Assembly (NCBI GenBank): GCA_963920525.1
Contig: OY986437.1
Coordinates: 61,107,330 to 61,171,329 of the forward strand
Direction of reading: 5' to 3'
From: Dichetophora obliterata
Taxonomy: Eukaryota > Arthropoda > Insecta > Diptera > Sciomyzidae
Length of the DNA: 64,000 bases
Shown here: positions 46,531 to 56,665 of the stretch, piece by piece
Numbering within the stretch: position 1 is the stretch's first letter
How the letters are laid out: every line of letters begins with the position of its first letter
The notes under the pieces: model-generated
Told to the model about the DNA's origin: nothing
The model's database searches: none
The model's input: only the letters and a program-made list of their open reading frames with translations
Position numbers and translations under genes: made by a program

Positions 46531-47038
46531 CCAAGTAGTTCCAGTCTTGAAGAAATCTCAAATGAATCATGTACGATTTTTCTTGATCCTTGACGAAATA
46601 TGCTGAATTGGCCATGCATTTCATTGTCGATAATTTCATATAAATGTTCCAAATTCGTGCAAGACGCAATGCAGAAACGTCGGGATTTATCATGCGTGAG
46701 CCCAATATCGACACATTGAGGAAGTTTCGTTAACGAAAATTAGACAGGAATATAAAGAAAATTAGTCAAGGAATTATAATCGAAACGTGTAATAAAATTC
46801 GTGAAGGAATGTCATACCGAAACGTTGAAGAAGTGAAAACGCTGTATTGTTGCAATTTACCCTCTGAACGATTCGGCGAATTACAACAGTCATGAATATC
46901 TTCAAGTTGTTGTAATAGAGTGGAAAAAGTTAGGCGCTGACAACCGTTGCTTTGCATTATATTTTGCATGAATTTTTTTAAGTCCAGCAGAGACTTCCTT
47001 CAAGAAATCATCACGAAAAGTAGCCGCGAACTACTGTG
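46531..47038 (-). mobile_element. CCCAG-ended MITE (family O) in the Jockey gag region
   Basis: The same 0.5-kb sequence as 61521-62058 in the other orientation. Ends CCAAGTAGTTCCAG and, inverted, CACAGTAGTTCGCGG; TT on both outer sides (46529-46530, 47039-47040) reads as a 2-bp duplication. Gag-like reading stops and resumes at the two ends. Short open frames inside occur in both copies but have no recognisable product. Confidence 0.65.
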
Positions 47039-47481
47039 TTACTACTTTCTTTGGCAATTGTGCTGGCTCGATAGAAATATCAGCTAGAGCAGTAAGACGA
47101 TTTTTGTTGTACTGGACTGGAAAACTTGAAACATCCAATTGTTTTATTCTTCCAGAGTTAGATGTTCTTGCACGTTTTCGAACTGTGATCAAATCTGAAT
47201 CGTCAGTCAAATCAAAGGAATAACATTTTTAAAGTCAACAGTGTCAGCAACTGAACTCAGCATGGTAAGCTGTTGAGCCGCAAAGATGGTGTCAGGTGAA
47301 CTTTGAATCTTAACGATTGATGAAGATTCGCTTATAGGCGAACTGCAGGCCTGTCTCCATGAGCTGTCGTCAAAAATGTTTAACTTATTCTCGAAAAAAT
47401 GAAAAGTGAAGGATTGTGCCTTCCTCTCAGCAGGAAGAGGTACTTGTTGAGAACCTATGGATCCACAATAGTTTGATGATA

Positions 47482-48734
47482 TTGGGGGTTGGAATTAATT
47501 TTAAAGGTTTTTTTTTCGGTTTTTGAGCATTTATTTAGAAACAACGGTACAATGTATATTATTCAAAGTATTGTTCATCGTTAGCTACAACATTTTCCCA
47601 TCTTTCTGGCAGCATATGGATTCCGCGCCGGAAGAACGATTCGTCTTTCGTAAGAAGTGAAGCGCTGCTCAGCCAAGCCATGCGTCATCGATCTGAATAG
47701 GTGGTAGTCGGAAGGGGCTATGTCTGGGCTATAAGGCGGGTGGGGTAGCACATCCCAATTCAGCGCCTCCAACGTTTCCTTGACGGTTCTTGCTACATGT
47801 GGCCGTGCGTTGTCATGTTGAAAAACCACTTTGTCGTGTCTTTTGGCATATTCCGGCCGTTTAACCTTTAATGCTCGGCTCAATTGCATCAATTGTTGTT
47901 GGTAGCGTTCCCCAGTGATGGTTTCGTTAGGTTTTAGCAGCTCATAGTACACGACACCCTTCTGATCCCACCAAATACACAGCATAAGCTTGGCGCCATG
48001 AATATTCGGCTTGGCCCTCGATGTTGATGCATGGCCGGGTGGTCCCCACGATTTTTTTCGCTTAGGATTATCGTAATGGATCCACTTTTCATCGCCAGTG
48101 ACAATACGATGCAAAAAACTCTTCCTTTTATGCCGTTGAAGCAGTTGTTCGCACATGCAAAATCGCCGTTCAACGTCTCTCGGCTTCAACTGGTACGGCA
48201 CCCAATTTCCTTGCTTTTGAATCATTCCCATGGCCTTTAAGCGTTTGCCGACCGTTGATAAGTCGACTCCCAATGATTCTGACAATTCTTGAAGGGTTTG
48301 ACACGGGTCTTCATCGAGCAAAGCCTCCAATTCCTCATCTTCAAACTTTTTCGGCTGGCCCGGACGCTCTTTGTCTTCCGTATCAAAATCACCACTTTTA
48401 AACTGGTTCCGTACCAGTACTCACAAGTAGAAATCGATGGAGCATAGTCCCCGTAAGCCTCAGTAAGCGTGCGTTGTGCTTCAACCGCTTTTTTCTTCAA
48501 ATGGAAGCACAAAAGTAAACCTTCCCGCAAATTGCGTTTTGTTGGAACGAAAGTCGACATGTTCACAGAGAAAAAAAATATATGTTGTTTACACTTCAGT
48601 GGAATGACACATACTGAAAAATGAAGCTTACACAATGTGCTTTGAAATGAATATAGTCACAGGTGTGCCCGATGCGATCTATTGATAGTTACGCCATCTC
48701 TTAGAAAACCTTTAAAACTAATTCCAACCCCCAA
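47482..48734 (-). mobile_element. mariner (DD34D) transposon
   Basis: The ends TTGGGGGTTGGAATTAATTT and, inverted, TTGGGGGTTGGAATTAGTTT are flanked by TA on both sides (47480-47481, 48735-48736). It encodes a damaged mariner transposase on the minus strand and has interrupted the Jockey gag frame. Confidence 0.93.
47559..48560 (-). pseudogene. mariner DD34D transposase, frameshift and small deletion
   Basis: ATG at 48560 (MSTFVPTKRNLREGLLLCFH) with the mariner N-terminal AEAQRTLTEAYGD-like helix-turn-helix; frame lost near 48405. It resumes with ALLDEDPCQTLQELSESLGV, WVPYQLKPRDVERRF, HRIVTGDEKWIHYDN (first Asp), LMLCIWWDQKGVVYYELLKP, VFQHDNARPHVA (second Asp) and HPPYSPDIAPSDYHLFRS (third Asp); 34 residues separate the last two, the mariner spacing. 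The WVPHEL-like, YSPDLAPSDYHLF-like signatures are clear. After HGLAEQRFTSYE about 12 codons are deleted with loss of frame; the correct C terminus (LPERWENVVANDEQYFE) is still readable, stop at 47559-47561. Expected length is about 345 residues. Confidence 0.9.
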
Positions 48735-48999
48735 TATATCGATTGCAGTTAAGGCAGCAGAAGCACCTTCATCAGGCTCGATGTGATAATTATTATTAAT
48801 GGAACTCATCCTTATGCAGTGGTTATACAGATGTGTTTATATTTAAAATTATTTATGAATTTTTATAAATGAAAAATTTTGTGAAATTTTTTTAGATGTT
48901 TAGAAAAATTAGAACGCTTTAAAACATGACTACTTCGATCCAAAGCGCGAATCGATCTCCATATTAATTCAATACAAAAAACTGTTTGAAAAAACTTTG

Positions 49000-49075
49000 T
49001 GTAACGACCTGGGGTTTGAATCGCCGCACTTTCGCTTACGAGCCATGCACACTACCAGTAGGCTACGGCCACCAC
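49000..49075 (-). repeat. tRNA-like sequence, related to the segment in family H
   Basis: Minus strand: box-A-like TAGCCTACTGG (49055-49065), then CATGGCTCGTAAGCG, and box-B-like GATTCAAACCCC (49011-49022). It corresponds to the block at 37071-37145 but stands outside any H copy. Consistent with a tRNA-derived SINE or a degenerate tRNA. Confidence 0.5.
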
Positions 49076-49472
49076 CACCTGTCGTCTTACTAAAGCCAGT
49101 GATAAACATGGTATGATTTTCAGAAGTATAAATAAAAAACAAGATGTTGTAGAACAAAATGTTGTAGATAAATATTTTATTTTAAAGCATAGTACTCTGT
49201 TCAGTTTCATGTGAAATTTCACTAAAATGTCCATACAAAAAATGACAGCTGCGAAACAATCGTGGAAGTTTTCACAACATGTTCATCTGAGCAGTACTAT
49301 GTTCCGCTGCGTGAAATTATCGCAACATGTTTCAGGGCAACATTTTTTCACGACAATTTAATTGTACTGCTTAATTATTTTGAAGTGAAAAGAGAGAGAG
49401 ATCATATGAAATTTTCCAACTTACTCTCTGAATCTCTCTGAGAAATATTGCCATAGGAATACCTCGCAACAA

Positions 49473-50955
49473 CCCAGTAGAATAAGTAAGGAGTAAAAAG
49501 CAGTTGTAGAAGTACTTCTTAGGCAGGTGGAGGACCTTACCAACTCGATTCTTTTCTTAGTTATTTTTTATATGAAACGAGCCAAAATGCAAGGCATTGC
49601 ACTTTCACTTCTACACAAAGAGCTTATAGAAGTTGTTACATGCAAGAGCTTCAGGAATGCTCCCGTAAGAAGTATTATAAAATGCCTCTTAGCAAACAAC
49701 ACTTAGAAGTGGTTTTATGGTAAGCATTTCTATAACAACTATTTTTTTAGTTCTTACGTAAGTAGCTGTAAGTAATTAATTTAATAACAGCTGGTTATAC
49801 CAAAATTAAAAGACGCTGCTTTTTTTTTTTTTTAATTAATAATTTAAGAAGAAAATTGTTAGTAATAATACAAATTATTGTATAAGTGAATGCATGAATT
49901 CATTCCTTAAAAAAAATTGGTACTTCAATTATTACGCTGATTTAGAATTAAATTTTATTAAATTATTATTAATAATAATTGATTAAGAAAAATTAGAGAT
50001 ATTTAATAAGAACTTAAGAATTTTTTTTGACCAAGCACGTTGTTTTGTGCACTTTATTTTTTTGCAGTTTTGAAGCCTTTTTTGATTTCGATCACGTAAT
50101 TATCTTTCATTGCATACTTTTCTTCACATGCTTCTAAAATCACAAGGAAATATTCAGAAATGTTAAAAATATTACTGTGTAAAACTAACTTTAAAAAATA
50201 TTGTTAATGCCATGCAATAACTTAAACACCTCTTGTTTTTTGGATGCCATCGTAATTGAAATTTAAGAAAATACCAGGACCAATCAAGCTGTGAATGTTT
50301 ATTGATATGTCACCTCTCTCACATATTTTGTTTACTACGGTCAACTTTAAATATATATATTGATATAGTCACAAAATAGAGGGGAAAAGTAGTTGGTTAG
50401 TTATTAACCAAATCTTGTTTTAATCTATTTTCTCGTTTTAATTTATTTTTAAGTATGTTTTTTCTCTTAATATTTATTTATTTATTGCACTCCTACCCCT
50501 CCTCCCCTTTTATTCATTATTTTTATTTATTTAATTTCTTAAAACTTTAAAACTAAGACAAAGTTTTCCAAAACAATTAATGTTGCGCTCACTTAAAAAT
50601 TTCGACAATGACTGAGGCACAAACTACAATGTTAAAAAAATGATTTCTATTGAACACGTGTTCCATCATTCCCGTTATGCTACAATTTGCAGGAAATAAT
50701 TGATACACAAAGCGACAAATCCGTTCGACTCCTTCTCTTCTCACTTCCTTTTTCTCATTTTAGAATGAGTTTCAGAATCAATCTGCCCAAAGCGACAAAT
50801 TCGTTCGAGTCCTTCTATTCCCATTCTTTTTTTTTATTTAAGAAGGAGTTTCAGAATTCATGCTAATGCAGCGATTAAAAAACGTGTATAGTGCTTGCTT
50901 GAAAGCAATTATGTCATTGCTTCTGATAAGAGGCCTTGACAATTATTCTACTGGG
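49473..50955. mobile_element. 1.48-kb CCCAGT-ended element nested in the TTAA MITE (family G)
   Basis: Ends CCCAGTAGAATAA and, inverted, CCCAGTAGAATAATT. Comparison with the uninterrupted MITE copy at 58911-59273 (GCAACAAACTTTAAG on its minus strand) fixes the insertion and leaves a 2-bp AA duplication. The interior is AT-rich without a transposase and includes a tandem duplication at 50708-50862. Confidence 0.75.
50708..50862. repeat. tandem duplication of about 78 bp
   Basis: Two direct copies beginning AAAGCGACAAATYCGTTCGA, each followed by a T-rich part and a GAGTTTCAGAAT block. Confidence 0.75.
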
Positions 50956-51040
50956 AAACTTTAAGTCAGAAATTTCACGCAACAAATAAATGAATGTTGT
51001 CAGCGAAATTTCACGCAAGCAAACATAGTACTATGCTTAA

Positions 51041-53251
51041 GTAGTTAAAACATTTGTCTTTGCACATTTTACAGCGACAGGGATTTTATCCTTACATCTA
51101 AGACATTTCAATTTAACAGACCAAACAAATATTCTATGAAAATATATTTTAAACTAGGCAAGGTTTTTCATTGACAGTTTCCAGAAAATCACTGTGAAAT
51201 GTATAATTTTTCTGGACTAAGTTGCTACTTTTTAAAAACAATTCAAAAGCAAAGGCCGCGCATTTCATAATATTTATGCTATAACCACTTATAACCAATA
51301 CGTTTATCCCACTGTGCACATTGTCCTAGCTGTGAGTGATGACTGAAGTTTTGCATACAGCAAAAGATGATGAAAAATACAATATACGAAAAAATTATAA
51401 TAATAAAAATGAAGCAAGCAAATGCAATAGAAATATTAAAACCAGCTGCATAAGTTATGAAAATCCTTGTAGCAGCAGCAGCATCAACATGTTGCTGCAA
51501 AGTGATTTAGTTGCTGTCAAGCAAACTGAAAGCTGAGCTTAACAGAGCCACTGAATAACATGTCAACTTGGGGCTTTAAAGTGTACACAAAGACACACAC
51601 ACACACTTACAAAGTGACATACAGACAGATAGACAGATATGAATACTAACACTTGCCAGTCAGTCAGTCATACATTTGAATGTCATGCTTAAATATGGTT
51701 GGTGTTAAGTTATGATTTTCTTTACTGACTAGCAAACATTTAACGGCAGCATGACGCGAGCAACATGAAGCTGAACCCTTTCTTTAAAGAACGGCTAACA
51801 TTTGTCATAACTTTTCAAATAATGTTCGCACGCATATGCGACAAACATGCTGTCAGTTGGTGGTGTTGCTGTTGTTGTTGTTGTTGCTGTTGTTGTTACT
51901 GTTACTATCGTCGTTGTTGCTAGTGTTGCTGTCGCGCTCCTGTTGCTGATATTGGTGCATGTGCACGCCCTCTGTTGGCATCGTTGGCTTTAATTAATTA
52001 CCAGCCGCGCGTACTTTTGTCATTTGAATTATGTTGCTTTTTATGCAAACCGTCTGTTGACTGTTGTTGTTATTGTTCGTGTTGTGCCATAGTGCAACAA
52101 TTTTGCTGACTGCTACTTCAGCTCCTCCCCAACTATTTTGTGTTGTTTCTGTTGTCATTTTCCCCGACTTTTTTATTAACATGACCATTAAAATGTGCGA
52201 AAATTATTTGTCTGCCAGCCTTCCTTCTTGTTCCAACCGCAAATTCTTCCTTGACTCGGCGACTCATCATCGTGTTAACTTAATTGTTGCTTTCATTAAA
52301 TTGGTTCTCTGGCTGCCTGGGTGGTCAACGGGTTTTAATGAAGAGCTATAAATTGCGGAATTATGTTTAAAGTAAATCAATGTTTGTAGACGCTATAGAA
52401 ATTGGATAAATTTTGTTTTTTTTTTCTGCATTATAATTATATTGAATATTTCAATCCTTTTACAATCTTTAGTGAAAATCACTTTAAAAAATAATTAAAT
52501 TTAGATATTACGCTCAAAATATAAGATTCGTATATAGTTAAAATTTAATATGAATCTGAAATCGTTGCTCTATCTCAAACTTAACCGAAGTTATGACCAA
52601 ATGAAAATTAGTCCTCAAGAAAAAGAACCGATTTTTTTCAATTTTTGAGTACCCGTAACTCAGTAACCACTCGAAAAAAATAAAAATTACAAATTTATTT
52701 TCTAAATTGTAGCCAACACTGCGTGTATACAAAGTTTAAACCAAATCAGAGAGGGTCAGGTTGAGAATTTTTGTCGAAAAGCAATGAAATCACTCAATTG
52801 TGACTTTATGCAAAATGTTTTATAAGAAATTTAATGTCAATTTGATTTTCTTCTCAACAAGTTATAAATTTGGAAATGGGCTAAGAGATACATTCAATAT
52901 GGGGTAAAATGTAATGACACATATTTCCAAGTTTTTGCCTCTCAAGCTCCAAAAGGGGGGTGGGATGACCCTCATCTCTGCATTTTCTTACTCGCCTAAT
53001 CAAGGAGAACCACCTCACGAGGGCACTTATGCTATATCTGGGGCACCTTGTATATAATTCATGCAGCTTTATATATAAAAGTACAAGTGTCCCTATTTCT
53101 TTTCACATCACTGTAGGAACTTAAGAAACAATAGTAAGGCTCATAGCGGCTTAACCCTTTAAAGGCCACAAGGTTCCCAGAAATGAATCAAGGTTTTGAA
53201 GATCATCAAATGGTTAAATTAGCTTCAATTAAGCATATCTTCGGATATGAG
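51041..53251. other. intergenic DNA with simple repeats
   Basis: Microsatellites include CA (51592-51606), CAGA (51623-51640), CAGT (51657-51670) and GTT/GCT (51862-51930, 52055-52085). They produce spurious open frames. No exon or repeat family recognised, except a G-rich edge near 52955-52965. Confidence 0.45.
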
Positions 53252-53266
53252 TGTCCCTATGGTCCT

Positions 53267-54598
53267 AGGCCCGCCAGAGGACCTTCGGGGAATCTGCCTG
53301 TCCCAAGCCAGGAATAGAAGCGGTGAGGGTTTGTTATTGGATGGGCCGTGCCCCATGAACTGATCTCATAATGAGTTCATTCTTGAGGCACGGCTCTTGA
53401 ATGCTCATCTGATGACTGTAATAGAAAAAGTTTTACCTTGAGCCTTGGTTGTTGGTTGCCAAATTCTTGGAGAAAGCATGGTTTTGATATTAAGTTACCA
53501 TAATACCGTCATTGTAATATGCTTTCGATGGAAGATCAATCCAACATAACTTGAAGAGCGGGGACAGTCATCCATCAATGATGAGGAGACCTGATCTATC
53601 TTTGTTCTGCAGACCTTATCTTAGAATTAAGGTTTTATGTAGGAAGCATTTATTCTTTGGACCGTTGTATAGGCCAATTGGTATACAACGGCTCATGCTT
53701 CCTAGTTTTCCGAAAGAGGCTTTTTATTAAGTCTTAATTAGGTTAACGAAGTTGCATAAGTAGGATTGCGGTTTACCCGGTTTTACTGGGAAACCTATGG
53801 TTATTTTTTAACCTAGTCATGTACAATTCTAGTGGCTAAAGGTGTCACAGTCAAATATAAATGTTCTAATAACTTTTGGTCTGTAAGACGGGATGTTGAA
53901 GAGCCTTGTCAGGTGGAGCCTTGAGCCCAGGTATTGACTGTCATTGGGAATGGCCCTCAGGACCTTAATTTCGCTCTGGCTGTGGTTTAGGCCAGGAAGG
54001 CCGGTGTGAGTTACACTTTAGTTGAACTCGGGTTGGTGATTCCCTTAAATTACTAAGAGAATGATGGTAGATTGAATCTCGCTAATTTCAAACAGTAAAT
54101 GTTAGGAAGGTAAGCAACTACCGGATCAATATACTGTAACCTTTGGAATTTGAGAACAGGCGACGGAGAAACCTAAATAGTCTGAGTTGTGTCCACTGAG
54201 ATTGAGAACCTGATAATATGATGACGGGCCTAATGTAGTTGCCGCCTTAGTCTTTCGTGTCAAGGAGTGATGACCCTTGATATGATGTAGATGATTATTG
54301 CGGCTGAAAAAGTAATGGGTTATATTATTGGTATTGATACTGAGGTAGCCCAAGGTTATTAAAAAAACCAAGTCATGTATAAATTCAAGTAGCTGAAAGT
54401 GCCACGTTCATGAATTGCGTCAATCTGACGACAAGGTAGAAGGGGTTCTGTTGCATGTTATTAGAGGAACCTTTCAAAGAGGTCTCTCTTGAATTCCGAA
54501 GGGGCGTTGGCCGACGCTTCATATATGTCCCAAGCTTTGGAGCACCGTTGAATTAAGCCTTCGCGACAGGGGTCAACGTTAAAAACATAGTGGCTTTC
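53267..54598. mobile_element. 1.33-kb non-coding insertion with 15-bp direct repeats
   Basis: The direct repeat TGTCCCTATGGTCCT is perfect at 53252-53266 and 54599-54613. The interval between is visibly GC-richer than its surroundings, has no long open frame, and contains several hairpins (for example ACCGTTGTATAGGCC facing GGTATACAACGGT-like sequence near 53660-53690). An internal diverged direct repeat is visible (CCTAGTCATGTAC at 53812 and CCAAGTCATGTAT at 54365). No inverted ends, LTRs or poly(A) were found. A 15-bp duplication fits a non-LTR retrotransposition event of a structured RNA; the source is unknown. Confidence 0.5.
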
Positions 54599-54613
54599 TG
54601 TCCCTATGGTCCT

Positions 54614-55407
54614 TAAATGTAAAATTTTATTGTTACTTATTGAAAGAGCTTTGAATGCAACAACGATTGGGATAAACAAAAATAATTTAAATATATACGG
54701 TTTTTATTTATTTATGATATGCAGCAAAGCAGTTTCTGTTTTCTATAAAGCATATGAGCACTTTGCATGTTTTAAAAACATTTTGAGTGCGATTTTCAAT
54801 ACCCGATTTGGCAGAATTTATACATCGTTTATGGAAATTTTCTTGTTCAATTCCATGATTAAGACACTCAGAAAAAAAATTTCAGAATATCTGGAAGAAT
54901 AGCACCCAACAGTTAGAAAATCGGGCTTCATTTAGCGCAATGGCCTATTTTCTAAAAATGAAGTATATATTTTTCGTTAAATTCACACCAGATGTGTAAA
55001 ATATTTAAGGAAAATTATCCAATCATTTACGAACTATTTCGCTAAATTGAAGAAACTTAGCCCGATTGTGTTGAAATCTTAGGACATTTGAGAAAGTTTT
55101 TCTACCGTTAATTCATCATCGGCTATAACTCAGATATAGAATTTCTCTTAAATAAGAAATTTTCTTCCGTTTATTTATACATCGGCTAAAACTAATAGAA
55201 ACATTAAAAATTTATTAATCAGCGACTATAACTACGAGAAAAATTTTCTCTGAAAATAAGAAATTTTTCATCGAATTCCTGGAAAAATTTTGTAGTTTTT
55301 GCAAAAAAAAAACCTCTTTTTAAGATTTTAAACAGCATCCTATGAGAATTATGATTTTTGTAGTGACAAAAAACTGCAAACATTATTATTATAAACATTA
55401 AATTGAA
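54614..55407. other. no gene recognised
   Basis: AT-rich; the phrase ATCGGCTATAACT-like recurs near 55120, 55180 and 55220 in diverged form. Nothing further supported. Confidence 0.4.
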
Positions 55408-55500
55408 TTGAAAAATTGCCAATATCCAGATACTTGAATCTCGGCCGCGTGAGTGTAAGTCCATCAGCTTATCCATTCGACCATCGCAGTTGTTCAACAA
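55408..55500 (-). repeat. tRNA-derived SINE-like sequence
   Basis: Minus strand: box-A-like TGGTCGAATGG (55473-55483), ACTCACGCGGCCGAGATTCA and box B GATTCAAGTAT. Same layout as 20140-20226, including the trailing AATTTTTCAAT. Confidence 0.6.
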
Positions 55501-56159
55501 TCGTCGCTTAAGTTGCTTCATTTAGAAGCGTTCGCTTCGTAAGTAATTTTAAAGTATTTTTTCTAGAAATATAAGAAAAGCATCCTTAAACTAAATCACT
55601 TGTGGTGCACAAAAAAAGAAAAACTTACATGTGGGACATTTCATGTGAAGCGGGCCACGAAAATAATGTTATATTCTGAATTTTGTTCATATTTGGACTT
55701 ATTGTACTTCTATACGTCCTGAATAAATGTACATCATTATTTTTTTTTTATCAAGCCTAATTGCCTGTTTATAAGCCTTTAAAGAATCAAAGACATTTAA
55801 GGAAGGATTTGTTAACCGCTATTACTGCTATTATCCAAAAATATAAAAAATAAGGCAAGTTGCGTCCTTTGAGGAAATTTTATGTTCTTCTTGACAGTTA
55901 TAAAAAATTTTAAATTTAATTTTTTTTCAGTGTAGGAAACTGGAAGTAACATTTCAAATCGGGTTTCACTTAACTTCGGTATTTTTTATTTTTTTTTTAT
56001 TTTTATCTCAAAATGTAGCTAGTAGTCCATAAATAATAAGTGGAAAGTTTTGGAATGGGATCTGCATTCGTTTAGTAGATACATCAACTATAGTGCAAAG
56101 GTGCCGCACTTAGCGAACAGTATAAAAATAAACAAAAAATTATATAGCAGTCGAAAAGG
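55501..56159. other. no feature seen
   Basis: AT-rich spacer with poly-T runs. Confidence 0.5.
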
Positions 56160-56162
56160 AAC

Positions 56163-56662
56163 GGTATAAAAGAATGATACTTTTTAGTGCCTGGAATAGT
56201 CACTGCACAATCAAATCGGTGCCGGAAAAAAAATGTTTGTGTTTGAAGGTCTTCCTTAATAAACAATCGTTTCAGTTAAAGCTGATTCTGCCCATTCTTA
56301 CAACCGTTCAGGGGTGGTGATTGCCCTATTTGCTAGTAACTGTAGGCTTGAACGTGTTGCTTATCTTTTAAGATTCAAACCAATACCATCGCAAGGCCCT
56401 TTCCATTTCCCATAAACTATTTTTTTAACTTATATTCTCTTATCTAAGCGGTGCATGTACAATATTTTTTGAAAACCATAAAATGAAGCTGTATCGTGTT
56501 TAAGATCATTTGATATCATTACTTTACTCCCGTGTCTTATTTTATTTTCATCTCTGTAGTAAAATACTGACGTTTAAAGTGTAGCTTGTTGTTCATTGTG
56601 CCAATGGTATTTGATTGGGCAGTGACTATTCCAGGCACTAAAAAGTATCATTCTTTTATACC
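56163..56662. mobile_element. 500-bp MITE with perfect 43-bp inverted repeats
   Basis: GGTATAAAAGAATGATACTT continuing through TTTAGTGCCTGGAATAGTCACTGC at the left is matched perfectly in inverted order at the right (to 56662); a weaker match (CAATCAAAT) follows. AAC lies outside both ends (56160-56162, 56663-56665), a possible 3-bp duplication. The interior is not coding. Confidence 0.8.
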
Positions 56663-56665
56663 AAC

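Larger units (their letters stand above)
40015..48809 (-). mobile_element. Jockey-like non-LTR retrotransposon, host of four insertions
   Basis: On the minus strand the order is gag-like ORF1 with zinc knuckles, APE-type endonuclease, linker, reverse transcriptase, with no RNase H: the Jockey-clade arrangement. It is interrupted by the mariner at 47482-48734, the CCCAG MITE at 46531-47038 and the hAT relic at 41097 to about 44430, which holds the DD41D element. Without the insertions about 3.7 kb of Jockey sequence is left. Part of the RT N terminus is missing at the hAT junction, and the 3' end is replaced by the MITE at 39777. Confidence 0.85.
45579..48809 (-). pseudogene. Jockey-like ORF1 (Gag, RNA-binding), interrupted twice
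   Basis: Likely start at 48809 (MSSINNNYHIEPDEGAS). The frame runs across the mariner insertion (…TAID, then SSNYCGS at 47479), through LPAERKAQSFTF and a stop near 47218, and KRARTSNSGRIKQLD in another frame, to the MITE junction at 47039. After the MITE: VNIRSLVDQLNLNNPNIKVS, QKIDSFSVTPKHSRQV, WEAPKSRKQVVQCKRC, then zinc knuckles CKRCQQWGHIAKNC, CVKCDKSHELGNC and CINCGEFGYPANWRSC (46100-45930), and a Lys-rich tail ending at 45579. Such Gag proteins bind the element RNA and carry it to the nucleus. Several frameshifts exist apart from the insertions. Confidence 0.75.
49187..51036. mobile_element. TTAA-flanked MITE, copy 1, split by a nested element
   Basis: Ends GCATAGTACTCTGTTC and, inverted, GCATAGTACTATGTTTG, flanked by TTAA (49182-49185, 51037-51040). 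The outer parts (49187-49470 and 50956-51036) match the 363-bp copy at 58911-59273 read in reverse; the middle 1.48 kb is an insertion. No coding. Confidence 0.8.

Noticed and set aside
46446..46714. gene encoded by the repeat shared with 61521-62058
   Set aside because: Two overlapping frames are open in both copies over a short stretch and continue past the element end; neither has a domain, so the conservation is explained by common descent of the repeat.
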